From Colwellia chukchiensis (GTDB lineage Bacteria > Pseudomonadota > Gammaproteobacteria > Enterobacterales > Alteromonadaceae), in NCBI RefSeq assembly GCF_002104455.1, contig NZ_NBOC01000014.1, forward strand, positions 32,069 through 96,068: a DNA stretch of 64,000 nt. Reading direction: 5' to 3'. The translations under genes and the position numbers were made by a program. This document shows positions 56,118 through 64,000 of this stretch, piece by piece. Below the pieces are notes generated by a model. That model searched no databases, was not told where the DNA came from, and saw nothing but the letters and a program-made list of their open reading frames with translations. The first letter of the stretch is position 1, and every line of letters starts with the position of its first letter.

Positions 56118-56522
56118 TTATGCTAACTTTTCATAAAACTCATTAACTTGTTGCGCTAACCACACCAAGGCTTCAGCTTCACTTGGAAAGTACTCAATAT
56201 TTTGTCTAGCTTTTGATGTTACTAATGCCTTTTCAATACCAATGAGGACCTCAGAAGTAAAAACTAATGCTTTTGCAATCATATGGTGCTGGTTTAGCCA
56301 AGCATTGAATTCATCGGAAACCGCAAAGACTTTTGGCGTGCCACCATCAAATTCTAGTAAATTCGCTAAAATAACAAACGGAGCATGATCAAATGCCTCT
56401 ATCCTTGCTACTAACTCTTGAGCTAACGCTTCTGCTGCCACATCATTAAAGGCGCCTTTAACTAAAACGCGGATAATGTGTTCGTTTACTTCTATTTTAT
56501 ATTCACCATGCATTGCTAACAT
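56118..56522 (-). CDS. STAS/SpoIIAA-like protein of unknown function
   Basis: A soluble protein of 134 residues. The pattern KIEVNEHIIRVLVKGAFNDVAAEALAQELVARIEAF (described by position 9-44) followed by FVILANLLEFDGGTPKVF, and a C-terminal helix pair with EAEALVWLAQQV, fits the SpoIIAA-like/SEC14-type STAS fold. I cannot name a function. The start ATG at 56522 has AGGA about seven bases upstream. It stands alone. Confidence 0.65.
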   Translation of the reverse strand: MLAMHGEYKIEVNEHIIRVLVKGAFNDVAAEALAQELVARIEAFDHAPFVILANLLEFDGGTPKVFAVSDEFNAWLNQHHMIAKALVFTSEVLIGIEKALVTSKARQNIEYFPSEAEALVWLAQQVNEFYEKLA

Positions 56523-56721
56523 AGGTTGGTCCTAACAAAGCGAAAACTAAATCTTATCTGCCGCGACTACTAGCCATTAAAGATACACCTAGTCACTACA
56601 ATCGTCTTTTGACTTTATATGCAAGCCAATGTTTTAGCAAGGCTATTACTAGGGTTTGCTAACTACCACGCCAATACAAACACTCGCGCTAAATAATAAT
56701 CTACACTAAATTTCGTCCATT

Positions 56722-56756
56722 AAAAAAGCCAAGATAATGGTCTTATCTTGGCTTTT
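56722..56756. terminator. terminator after the 49-residue gene
   Basis: GCCAAGATAA (56728-56737) and TTATCTTGGC (56743-56752) form a perfect 10-base-pair stem with a 5-base loop and A and T runs on both sides. It lies 17 bases after the small gene's stop on the minus strand. Confidence 0.88.
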
Positions 56757-56772
56757 ATTCGCTAAATTGCTG

Positions 56773-56922
56773 TTATTCGTAAGAGCGCTCTAACCAAGCA
56801 ATTTGTAGCTTTAAATCTTCAATTTCAGCGTTGGCATCAATTAATTGCTGCTCAATTGTTTTCGACACATCTATAGCCTTATTCTTAGACTCCAATTCTT
56901 TAATTGCTTCTTCGTGAGCCAT
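56773..56922 (-). CDS. 49-residue coiled-coil protein of unknown function
   Basis: A short frame from ATG 56922 to TAA 56773. It begins MAHEEAIKELESKNKAID and ends LKLQIAWLERSYE, with heptad-like Leu and Ile spacing, so it should form a coiled coil. AGGAGAGTATT before the ATG is an excellent ribosome site, and a strong terminator follows within 20 bases; together these make a complete single-gene unit. It is similar in size and style to SlyX-like proteins but I cannot confirm that family. Confidence 0.75.
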   Translation of the reverse strand: MAHEEAIKELESKNKAIDVSKTIEQQLIDANAEIEDLKLQIAWLERSYE

Positions 56923-57196
56923 AATACTCTCCTAATTCACGTTACTTCACTTGTAGTATTACACAGCAAGTTTCATTTTACTCGAAAAAATCAAATAAAT
57001 ATTTCACTTCGAAAACATTCGCAACCACAATGAAACATATCAACAGTGAAACGAAAGAACATTGCTAGTGTTAATACTAAGTGTAGCGGCGCAACCTACT
57101 TGCCAATGGATGAATAACCAAATATTGTGACAAAATTACTTGAATTGTTTTAATACCCTAGCCATTATTAGCCCTTTTTTGTTAACTAGCCGAACA

Positions 57197-57712
57197 ATGC
57201 GCCTATTAAAATCAACAAAAGTTCCAGATTTAAACAAAACTTCAGTGCAAAAATTCACCCGAAAAGCAGCACGGGCGATTGTCTTAAATGGTGAAGAAAT
57301 TCTTTTGCTTTACACCAGGCGATATCACGACTACAGCTTGCCAGGTGGTGGTATTGATGACAATGAAGATAAAATTAGTGGGCTAATACGCGAGTTACGT
57401 GAAGAAACTGGCGCACAAAACATTACCAATATTCAAGCTTTTGGCTGCTATGAAGAATATCGCCATTGGTATAAAGATGATTACGATATTGTACATATGC
57501 TGTCTTATTGTTATACCTGTGACGTTGACCAAAAGCGCCTAGCCCCCGCATTTGAAGCTCATGAATTAGCCAATGGTATGCAACCACTGTGGATCAATAT
57601 ACATGATGCTATAGCGCACAATGAAGCCGTGATTAAAAATAGTGACAAGAAAGGTTTGTCAATCGAGCGTGAAACCTATTTACTTAAACGTATTGTTGCT
57701 GAGTTACTTTAA
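57197..57712 (+). CDS. NUDIX hydrolase
   Basis: Hydrolyses nucleoside-diphosphate-linked compounds. The Nudix box is complete: GGIDDNE, seven residues, then RELREETGA, near residues 50-73. Upstream is FTRKAARAIVLNGEEILLLYTRRYHDYSLPGGG. It is 171 residues from the ATG at 57197. The frame extends to a TTG at 57140 (190 residues), but that segment is hydrophobic and unlike the family. Neither start has a good ribosome site. The substrate is unknown. Confidence 0.87.
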   Translation: MRLLKSTKVPDLNKTSVQKFTRKAARAIVLNGEEILLLYTRRYHDYSLPGGGIDDNEDKISGLIRELREETGAQNITNIQAFGCYEEYRHWYKDDYDIVHMLSYCYTCDVDQKRLAPAFEAHELANGMQPLWINIHDAIAHNEAVIKNSDKKGLSIERETYLLKRIVAELL

Positions 57713-57946
57713 GTCTAGTTAACTCAGCTTCACAAATCGCAAAATGAACCTTTGCTATTCATAAAGGCCAATAAAGTTAAGTGAATTAACATTTTCAATG
57801 TAGCAAATTAAACATTTAGTTAATGCTGATGCCCAGTGTTGCTTACACACTAGAAAAAGTTATCGCTTAATTGCGCTTAGCCACTATACATTTTTTGTTA
57901 TCAGGGTAATCTATTTGCTACCTCACTCTTGGAATGTATTGGCTCT

Positions 57947-59617
57947 ATGATAAATAAATTCTTGCTTTGTATCGCTTTAATTTCTTACTCTCTCACTGTT
58001 GTCGCAAACCAGCCAGCAAAATTATCATCAGCCGCGGTGGCTATGCCTGATGGTTATAGTGCGGATGTTGCGGCAAAAATATTGGCGCAAGGCGGTAATG
58101 CCGTTGACGCGGCTATTGCTGCCCAATTTGTTTTAGCGGTAACCTTGCCAGAAGCTGGCAATGTCGGTGGCGGTGGCTTTATGGTGATTTATAAAGATAA
58201 ACAAAGCGACTTTTTAGATTATCGCGAAGTAGCACCATTAAAAGCGCACCGCGATATGTATTTAGATGATGCGGGTAATGTTATCGCTAATTTATCTCTT
58301 TATGGTGCCCTATCTGCTGGCGTTCCAGGAACCGTAGATGGTATGTGGCAAGCCCACAAAAAGTATGGTTCTTTGCCATGGAAGTCGTTAGTGATGCCCG
58401 CCGTTACACTAGCAAAACAAGGCTTTATTGTTGATAAAAACCTTGAAGATAACATTAAATGGCGTATTGAAAGCTTTCAACAACAAGGCATAAACGTTAA
58501 TTTTGCTGAGCACTTTGCCAAAGCAAAAACTGGCACAGTATTTAAACAGAAAAATTTAGCGAAAACCCTACAACGCATTGCCGATCAAGGGCGCAATGGA
58601 TTTTATCACGGCGAAACCGCACAAATCATTGCCGACTTTATGAACAAGCACGGTGGTATCATCGGTTATGAAGACTTAAAAAACTATCGTGCCACTTGGC
58701 GTAAACCTCTACAAAAATCATGGCGTGGCTACCAAGTGATCACAGCGCCACCGCCTAGCTCTGGTGGTATTGCAATATTGCAGTGGTTAAATATGTACGA
58801 TTTATTAGCGGACAAAACAGCGCCTTTAGCTCATAACTCCGCCCCTTATATGCACCGTTTAGCAGAAATAGGTAAACGCGTATTTGCTGACCGGGCAGAA
58901 TATTTAGGTGATCCGGATTTTTATGAAGTACCACAAGCAAAATTATTGGCAGATAGCTACTTAAAAACCCGCATTGCCGACATTTCGGACCAGCGAATTT
59001 CGGTCACTAAAACCATTCAACCCGGACTAAAAGAAAGCCGAGATACCACGCACTTTTCAATTATCGATAAATGGGGCAATGCAGTATCTAATACCACCAC
59101 GATAAACTACACCTTTGGTAGTGGCGTGATCGTTGACGGCGCTGGCTTTATTTTAAATGATGAAATGGATGACTTTAGTGTTAAGCCTGGTGTGGCAAAC
59201 GTCTATGGTGCAGTGGGTGGTAAAGCCAATGAAATTCAAGCCAATAAACGTATGTTATCGTCGATGACACCAACCATTCTGCTAAAAGGTGATCAGGTTA
59301 AGCTTGTTACCGGCTCACCAGGGGGCACCACAATTATTAGCTCAGTTTATCAGTCTATTTTAAATGTTATTGAGTTTGATATGAATGCAGAGCAAGCGGT
59401 TAATGCGCCGAGATTTCACCACCAGCTATTACCTAAAGACGTGATTGAGCATTACCCAGGCATAGCTGAGCAAGAAAAGACCGCCCTTTTACAACTTGGT
59501 TATCAACTGAAAGAAAATCGCTTTGGCGCTGTACAGTTAATTATTGCCAACGCACAAAGTTTAGATGCAGCCGCAGAAAGTGGCGGCCGCGGTAAAGCAA
59601 TTGTACTCAAACACTAG
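57947..59617 (+). CDS. ggt: gamma-glutamyltransferase
   Basis: Periplasmic enzyme that cleaves or transfers the gamma-glutamyl group of glutathione. It is made as one chain that cuts itself. The 556 residues start with a signal peptide (KFLLCIALISYSLTVVAN). SAAVAMPDGYSADVAAKIL and GGNAVDAAIAAQFVLAVTLPEAG are family text. The autocleavage site is DTTHFS near 367, with the catalytic Thr opening the small subunit. GSPGGTTIISSV follows later. The ATG at 57947 gives a normal signal; a TTG 18 bases earlier is less likely. A terminator follows. Confidence 0.95.
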   Translation: MINKFLLCIALISYSLTVVANQPAKLSSAAVAMPDGYSADVAAKILAQGGNAVDAAIAAQFVLAVTLPEAGNVGGGGFMVIYKDKQSDFLDYREVAPLKAHRDMYLDDAGNVIANLSLYGALSAGVPGTVDGMWQAHKKYGSLPWKSLVMPAVTLAKQGFIVDKNLEDNIKWRIESFQQQGINVNFAEHFAKAKTGTVFKQKNLAKTLQRIADQGRNGFYHGETAQIIADFMNKHGGIIGYEDLKNYRATWRKPLQKSWRGYQVITAPPPSSGGIAILQWLNMYDLLADKTAPLAHNSAPYMHRLAEIGKRVFADRAEYLGDPDFYEVPQAKLLADSYLKTRIADISDQRISVTKTIQPGLKESRDTTHFSIIDKWGNAVSNTTTINYTFGSGVIVDGAGFILNDEMDDFSVKPGVANVYGAVGGKANEIQANKRMLSSMTPTILLKGDQVKLVTGSPGGTTIISSVYQSILNVIEFDMNAEQAVNAPRFHHQLLPKDVIEHYPGIAEQEKTALLQLGYQLKENRFGAVQLIIANAQSLDAAAESGGRGKAIVLKH

Positions 59618-59652
59618 CACGACAAATTACAGCACCTACATGAGAAAACCAT

Positions 59653-59684
59653 AAAAAACCCGTTAATCGCTTAACGGGTTTTTA
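59653..59684. terminator. bidirectional terminator between ggt and efpL
   Basis: AACCCGTTAA (59657-59666) pairs with TTAACGGGTT (59671-59680) over a 4-base loop, with A before and T after. It lies between two convergent genes and can serve both. Confidence 0.9.
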
Positions 59685-59734
59685 GTGTTCAAGTTCACTA
59701 GCACATTGTCAGTGTTGCTACTTTCTTTTATGGC

Positions 59735-60307
59735 TTACTTATCAGCACGGCCCATAAATTTGCGCTCTTCAGTATTTACTTTAATTTTATCGCCGGTCGA
59801 AATATGCTCAGGCACTTGCACCGTTAAGCCGGTAGAGAGTATTGCTGGTTTAGTACGCGCGGTAGCCGAGCCGCCTTTAATCGACGGATCAGTTTCCGTG
59901 ATCACTAATTCAACGCTAGAGGGTAAATCAATGGCCACAGGCACACCATCAACTAAGATAACTTGAAGACCTTGAGTATCTTCATTAATAAAAAGTATCT
60001 CATCCGCAATCGATGTTTGATTTAGGTTATAAGGCGTGTAATCTTCGTTATCCATAAACACGTACTCGTCGCCGTCTATATATGAAAACATTGCCGGCCT
60101 GCGCGTTAAATCAGCAAAGTTAAGCATGTCTTCTGCTTTAAATGTTTCATCAACTTTACCGCCAGTGACAACGTCATACATGCGCATTCTATACAAACTA
60201 CCACCCGCCCGACCTTGCGGCACTGAACGTTCAATATCTCTAACTATCATGACTTTACCATTGTACTCTATGGCAGCATTCTTTTTTATATCACTTGCTT
60301 TTGGCAT
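59735..60307 (-). CDS. efpL: elongation factor P-like protein EfpL (YeiP)
   Basis: EF-P paralogue that helps ribosomes pass difficult proline-containing stretches. It has 190 residues, the normal length, from the ATG at 60307 (GAGGAAG eight bases upstream). It begins [18 protein letters not shown], and the tip loop reads [10 protein letters not shown] where EF-P carries its modified lysine; an Arg is in place. [29 protein letters not shown] and RKFMGRAD mark YeiP rather than EF-P. It stands alone, convergent with ggt. Confidence 0.95.
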   Translation of the reverse strand: MPKASDIKKNAAIEYNGKVMIVRDIERSVPQGRAGGSLYRMRMYDVVTGGKVDETFKAEDMLNFADLTRRPAMFSYIDGDEYVFMDNEDYTPYNLNQTSIADEILFINEDTQGLQVILVDGVPVAIDLPSSVELVITETDPSIKGGSATARTKPAILSTGLTVQVPEHISTGDKIKVNTEERKFMGRADK

Positions 60308-60403
60308 GAAAAACTCTTCCTCTTTTAATAATGCAAAAAATAACATCTCGCGCCGCCGACTCTACTAACAAAGTTAGCCGTATTCATGCAGCGCTTGGCC
60401 TGT

Positions 60404-61321
60404 TTATAACGTTAATAAGAAATCTAATGCGCCAGTAATAACCGCAACTTGTGCAAGGATACAGTTTTCATCATCAACTTTTGGACTATCTGGATAGACC
60501 TCTGTGGTAGTTACATAAGGTGCATCCGTTAAGCCCATACATAAGCCTAATTCTCTAGCAGCATAATTAATGACACCAAACTGCGCTAACTGAACACCGA
60601 TCAGTTTATTGTCTTGGTCAGCAGGCGCAATATGAGTAACTTTTGCCACTGAATCAATAATAGCTTTTTGAAAGTTTGCCTGCGGTTTAGTGCTATCAGC
60701 CACTAAATAAAATCCGTCTGGAATATTCCAATTCTTCTGCTCAATGGCATCTCTGGCTGCTAGTGCAGGTCTAAACTCCGTATTATCACTGTCGGTAGTT
60801 TCGTGTAGATCAATATGTGCCAAGAATTCGAGGCTAAGGTTTTTTATATACTGCATTACTGCTGCAGATTCTTGCGCTAGGCTACCTTCATAAAATGAAC
60901 GGTTAGGGTCGAGCGTTAACGGGTTCCAACGATTAATAGTTTCATATCCCCAGGGGCTAATACATGGCAATACCACGAAATTAAAACTCGCTTCATATTG
61001 TGCCGCCGCTGTTGTTATAAAGCGAATGGCCCCTTGTACGCCGCTAGTTTCATAGCCATGCACGCCGCCGGTAATTAAAATTGTCGGTTTATCCGCTTGC
61101 CAGTTAGATGATTTAACGGCATAAAGAGGGTAATTGTCTGCGCCATATAACAAATTGCCGTATTGCTCGATAGTAAATGCAGTGCCTAAATCTTCAAGTT
61201 TGGTAACCACTTGCTGATAATAACTACGCTTTTTTTGTTGTTGTGATAACCAAGTTTCTTTATCACCATCGGTCCATTTTTTCCCTGGTGTGCCAATCCC
61301 ATATGCAGTTTGTGTATTCAT
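60404..61321 (-). CDS. M14-family zinc carboxypeptidase / deacylase
   Basis: Cytoplasmic zinc hydrolase of 305 residues, without a signal peptide. The zinc ligands are in TGGVHGYETSG (HxxE near 90) and HIDLHETT (His near 173); DPNRSFYEG supplies the substrate-binding Arg. TTEVYPDSPK near the end may hold the catalytic Glu. It resembles succinylglutamate-desuccinylase/aspartoacylase-like M14 proteins more than secreted carboxypeptidases. Substrate unknown. Confidence 0.85.
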   Translation of the reverse strand: MNTQTAYGIGTPGKKWTDGDKETWLSQQQKKRSYYQQVVTKLEDLGTAFTIEQYGNLLYGADNYPLYAVKSSNWQADKPTILITGGVHGYETSGVQGAIRFITTAAAQYEASFNFVVLPCISPWGYETINRWNPLTLDPNRSFYEGSLAQESAAVMQYIKNLSLEFLAHIDLHETTDSDNTEFRPALAARDAIEQKNWNIPDGFYLVADSTKPQANFQKAIIDSVAKVTHIAPADQDNKLIGVQLAQFGVINYAARELGLCMGLTDAPYVTTTEVYPDSPKVDDENCILAQVAVITGALDFLLTL

Positions 61322-61472
61322 ATTTATTACCTAGTCATTAACTCACAGTTTATTTGCCACTTTTGATGAAGCCTCTTCATCGTTTACCTGGCATTATACC
61401 CGGCTGCCATCACAATCAAATACACGACAGCAGATTTAACCTAACAATTAAACGCATTTCGCAAAACCTAAC

Positions 61473-61669
61473 TAGGGTCTGCTGATCTTTCAGGGTTAAA
61501 GCTTATGCTATTTAAAACGAATGTAATCGCGGCGCGAGCTTTGAATAATCGTTAGACTATTTAAAAAACGAGCAACAAAGCCTACGGTTGTTTTAAATGA
61601 ACCTAAGACAGCACTTGTATAAATACCAAACAAGTCGCTGTAAAAGTAATCTCGAAAGATCAGACCCTA
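61473..61669. mobile_element. MITE-like non-coding element, copy 2
   Basis: About 195 bases bounded by GGGTCTGCTGATCTTTC (from 61475) and GAAAGATCAGACCC (to 61667), inverted repeats differing by a 3-base insertion. TA lies directly outside each end (61473-61474 and 61668-61669), as in IS630/Tc1-type target duplication. It shares the 19-base core at 61620-61638 with the copy at 9139-9157, in opposite orientation. It lacks any gene and should move only with a transposase from elsewhere. Confidence 0.78.
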
Positions 61670-61734
61670 ATACTTTGCGAAATCAAAATATAACTGCATA
61701 ATACTATTGTACTTTAGACAAGAAAAAATTGCCT

Positions 61735-62550
61735 ATGCCTTTGACCTATTGTAAGTCTAGTCTATGGATAAAGCTCTTCATTTTTAGCGTGATAATAGCG
61801 TTTAATCTTTAGCGTGATAATAGCGTTTAATCGTCAAGCTTACGCGAACCAGATCAGTATTGCCTCAGATATCTGGTGCCCGTACATTTGTACGGATAGC
61901 CAACAACCTGGCTATGTGGTCGAAATGATTAACGCTATTTTAATTGATAATGAACTAAGCCCTTTAAATCAAACCATGCCTTTGGCGCGCGCTATCAAAT
62001 ACTTACAACAAAATAACATTGACCTTGTACTAGGTTTAACAAAACAACATATCGATTATTATCAATTGGTTAGCTCTAAACTATCAGTGGGTATTACAAA
62101 TAATGATTTTTTGTTACCCAAGGTAATACTTGGCGTTTTAGTACTGTTAAACAACTTGCCCAATACGCTGAAAACGGCCATAAAATCGGGATTATAAAAG
62201 GTTATTTCTACGGTGAAGAGCTCAGTAAACTTATCCAGCAAAGGCCTGAGCTATTTTCATATGGCCATGGCGACTCGCCACTGGCACAACTACTCTCGCA
62301 GCTACAATTAGGCCGAATTGATATTTTATTAGACAATAAAGCCACAGTGCTCCATGAAATAAAGCGCTTAAAACTGAATAATATTATTCATGCCGGTCAC
62401 CAAGGTAAGAAAACTGAGCTTTACATTGCAATAGCCAATGCAAAAGCAGCTAGGCTGCAAGGTATCTTAAATTCTGGTATTCGTGATTTTCGTCGCTCTG
62501 GTAAGCTAAAACCTTTACTGACTAAATATGGCCTTAACGATTGGCAATAG
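61735..62550 (+). pseudogene. broken periplasmic solute-binding protein (SBP_bac_3-like) with two frame lesions
   Basis: Reading ATG 61735 gives a signal peptide (SSLWIKLFIFSVIIAFN). A 25-base tandem duplication (61783-61832) then shifts the frame; in the second copy it goes on through IIAFNRQAYANQISIASDIWCPY. That frame runs to about 62118 (NNDFLLPK) and ends in nonsense. One base lost near CCCAAGG restores the first frame: NTWRFSTVKQLAQYAENG, then GYFYGEELSKL, LLDNKATVLHEIK and LKPLLTKYGLNDWQ. The parent would be a ~255-residue amino-acid-binding-like protein. The two shifts, +1 and -1, cancel. Confidence 0.85.
61783..61832 (+). repeat. 25-base tandem duplication
   Basis: Two perfect, directly adjacent 25-base copies (61783-61807 and 61808-61832), each containing AGCGTGATAATAGCGTTTAA, lie within the signal-peptide coding region of the pseudogene. 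The length is not a multiple of three, so it breaks the frame. It looks recent because the copies are identical. Confidence 0.95.
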
Positions 62551-62694
62551 CGCCGTAAAAATCTGTCTCAGATACTGCTACAGCATAAAATTCTCTACTT
62601 AAATGTTATATTAATGCTGCATTTGCGCTTAAAATCCAATACCATAAACACAGTGAAACAAATTGTTAACATCTACTTCAAAAGGAATTTTATT

Positions 62695-63783
62695 GTGCGC
62701 CAACAACAAAAATTAGGTTTATTAATTTCGGGGTTAATTTGTGCTTTTAATGTCAACGCACAAGAGCAACCTAAAGCGGCTGACTTAGTCGGAAAAAATT
62801 ATTTGGGTATTCATGGCATGCGCATGAACACTGACGATGACAGATTAGCGCCAAACAATGTTGACTACATTAGACACGCTAATGGCATAGGGTTAGAGTT
62901 TGGCCACCGCTTGAGTGAGTATTCAGAATTAAGGCTTTCCTACACTCGTCTTAACCTAACCAGAACGGGTTGGGCACCAAGTACCCCTTCAGGTAAAAAC
63001 ATAGCGGCCAATTATTTGTACTTTCCTAATAAGCAAAACTTCTATGTTATGGCCGGAGCTAGTGCCATCGATGTTGTTGACTCTGACCTTTCCGCTAACA
63101 TAGGTGCTGGTTATCGTCATTACCTCAGTGAGCGCAGCGCGGTATACTTTGAAGGTAATGGTCACTATCAATTTGATAATAAGTACACAGATTTAAGTGC
63201 GCAAATTGGCTTGGTTTACTTTTTTGGTGATACGGCGAAAAAAATCGTTCGTTCGGCACCAGCACCAACCCAAATCAAACCCGCAGCGCCTGCGCCAGTT
63301 GCAAAGGCAGAGCTTGACTCTGATAACGACGGTGTAATTGACCGCAAAGATCAGTGCCCTAATACCCCTGCAGCCAATAAAGTCGATAGCGATGGTTGTA
63401 CTATTTTTACTGAAGCTAACGATGAGATGCGCCTACTGGTTAATTTTGATAATGCCAAAGCCATAGTAAAACCAGAGTACCTTGATAACATAAAGGTGGC
63501 TGCCGACTTTTTAAAACAATACCCTCATACAGACTTAACAATCTCTGGGCATACCTCAAGCCAAGGTGCGGCTGCCTATAATAAGAAGCTTTCTCAACAA
63601 CGTGCTGAAGCAATTGTTGATGTTTTAGTGCAAGAGTTTGGCATAGCGCCATCACGTTTAACAGCCGAAGGTAAAGGTGAAGAAGAGTTACTTAATCCGG
63701 CTAACACCGCAACTGCACACGCAGAAAACAGACGTATTGAAGCGAAAGTCTCGGTTAAACGCAAAATAGCGGTTAAGCGCTAA
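62695..63783 (+). CDS. OmpA family outer-membrane protein
   Basis: Outer-membrane porin-like protein tethering to peptidoglycan. It has 362 residues from the GTG at 62695, which has AAGGAA seven bases upstream and starts a signal peptide (LGLLISGLICAFNVNA). The N-terminal half is a beta-barrel (LGIHGMRMNTDDDRL, GIGLEFGHRLSEYSELRLSYTRL). A Pro/Ala hinge and a calcium-type Asp repeat (DSDNDGVIDRKDQCPNTP) follow. The OmpA C-domain has LTISGHTSSQGAAAYNKKLSQQRAEA and AENRRIEAKV. A longer frame from 62614 lacks support. It lies downstream of the pseudogene with its own terminator. Confidence 0.92.
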   Translation: MRQQQKLGLLISGLICAFNVNAQEQPKAADLVGKNYLGIHGMRMNTDDDRLAPNNVDYIRHANGIGLEFGHRLSEYSELRLSYTRLNLTRTGWAPSTPSGKNIAANYLYFPNKQNFYVMAGASAIDVVDSDLSANIGAGYRHYLSERSAVYFEGNGHYQFDNKYTDLSAQIGLVYFFGDTAKKIVRSAPAPTQIKPAAPAPVAKAELDSDNDGVIDRKDQCPNTPAANKVDSDGCTIFTEANDEMRLLVNFDNAKAIVKPEYLDNIKVAADFLKQYPHTDLTISGHTSSQGAAAYNKKLSQQRAEAIVDVLVQEFGIAPSRLTAEGKGEEELLNPANTATAHAENRRIEAKVSVKRKIAVKR

Positions 63784-63881
63784 CCTTTTTGAAAGCAAAA
63801 ATTAATACACTAAAAGCCTAATTATTATAATTTAATGCCGATCGTTTAAGAAATAGTTGAACGATCTTGTAGCTATAAGAT

Positions 63882-63915
63882 AATCCCCTCTGATATTTTC
63901 AGAGGGGATTTTTTT
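63882..63915 (+). terminator. terminator after the OmpA-family gene
   Basis: AATCCCCTCTGA (63882-63893) and TCAGAGGGGATT (63899-63910) form a perfect 12-base-pair stem, followed by a T run to 63915. A clear intrinsic terminator 100 bases after the gene. Confidence 0.93.
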
Positions 63916-64000
63916 GTGCTTAATAATGAACTAGAGCTTGTTTATGAATCAGTTGAAGAAAGTAGAGATTATGAATCAGTAGTTCAAGCGATAGAACCCG
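63916..64000 (+). CDS. possible gene start cut by the window edge
   Basis: A frame open from GTG 63916 to the edge reads LNNELELVYESVEESRDYES and on; it is acidic and plausible as coding. GAGGGG lies before it but belongs to the terminator stem, so the apparent ribosome site may be chance. I do not recognise it. Confidence 0.3.
   Translation, partial: MLNNELELVYESVEESRDYESVVQAIEP

Noticed and set aside
62100..62130. Programmed ribosomal frameshift in the solute-binding-protein gene
   Set aside because: No slippery heptamer followed by a structure was evident, and a second lesion, the 25-base duplication, points to decay.
61814..62197. Separate small gene for a solute-binding protein start
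   Set aside because: It is the middle segment of one broken gene; the true start and the C-terminal part lie in another frame on both sides.

Overview
The window is a chromosome segment of an AT-rich marine gammaproteobacterium, most likely an alteromonad of the Colwelliaceae type (Colwellia or Thalassotalea). This is judged from gene content and protein style: trpE-G-D-CF-B-A with a Trp-rich leader, YcgL/YcgN proteins, AgcS Na+/amino-acid symporters, RhlE, EfpL, and many c-di-GMP and envelope genes. No tRNA, rRNA, CRISPR array, intact insertion sequence or prophage was seen. Identifications come from reading motifs by eye, with no database search.

Layout. 1-5.9 kb (minus): an edge-truncated RhlE-type RNA helicase, an AgcS symporter and the transhydrogenase operon pntA-pntB. 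6.3-10.4 kb: a gamma-carbonic anhydrase-like protein, then a minus-strand cluster rnd / ycgL / MltB-like transglycosylase / ycgN with a small MITE-like element between rnd and ycgL. 10.6-14.7 kb (minus): rnm-yciO-scpA-scpB-rluB, divergent from the trp operon. 14.7-22 kb (plus): trp promoter with a palindrome, trpL and attenuator, a second Trp-rich mini-ORF, then trpE, G, D, CF, B, A overlapping or nearly touching, ended by a bidirectional terminator shared with glnS. 24-28.4 kb: a hydrolase, a lipoprotein, and ilvIH preceded by a Leu/Val-rich leader and terminator. 28.6-37 kb: recR with an MBL-fold lipoprotein, an MFS transporter, several small poorly known genes, lgt, a viroplasmin-RNase H and a YegD-type Hsp70.

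37-54 kb is more accessory. It holds a TPR-GGDEF diguanylate cyclase, two large unrecognised proteins, an acetyl-CoA hydrolase/transferase-GNAT fusion beside a histone-deacetylase-like enzyme, hibernation factor HPF, YajD, an Mpo1-like protein, and an EAL phosphodiesterase coupled to a truncated NIT-domain fragment. 54-64 kb carries a second AgcS symporter, a 49-residue coiled-coil gene, a NUDIX hydrolase, gamma-glutamyltransferase, EfpL, an M14-like peptidase, a second MITE-like copy, a solute-binding-protein pseudogene with two separate frame lesions, and an OmpA-family porin.

The clearest coordinated logic is amino-acid regulation by transcription attenuation: two operons (trp and ilv) each carry a leader peptide rich in the relevant codons followed by a terminator. 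The points most worth a second look are the second Trp-rich mini-ORF downstream of the trp attenuator, the ilvB-style leader in front of ilvIH-type genes, the paired MITE-like elements, the acetylation/deacetylation gene pair, and the structured gene-free stretch at 44.3-44.75 kb. I did not find a convincing wholly new multi-gene system.
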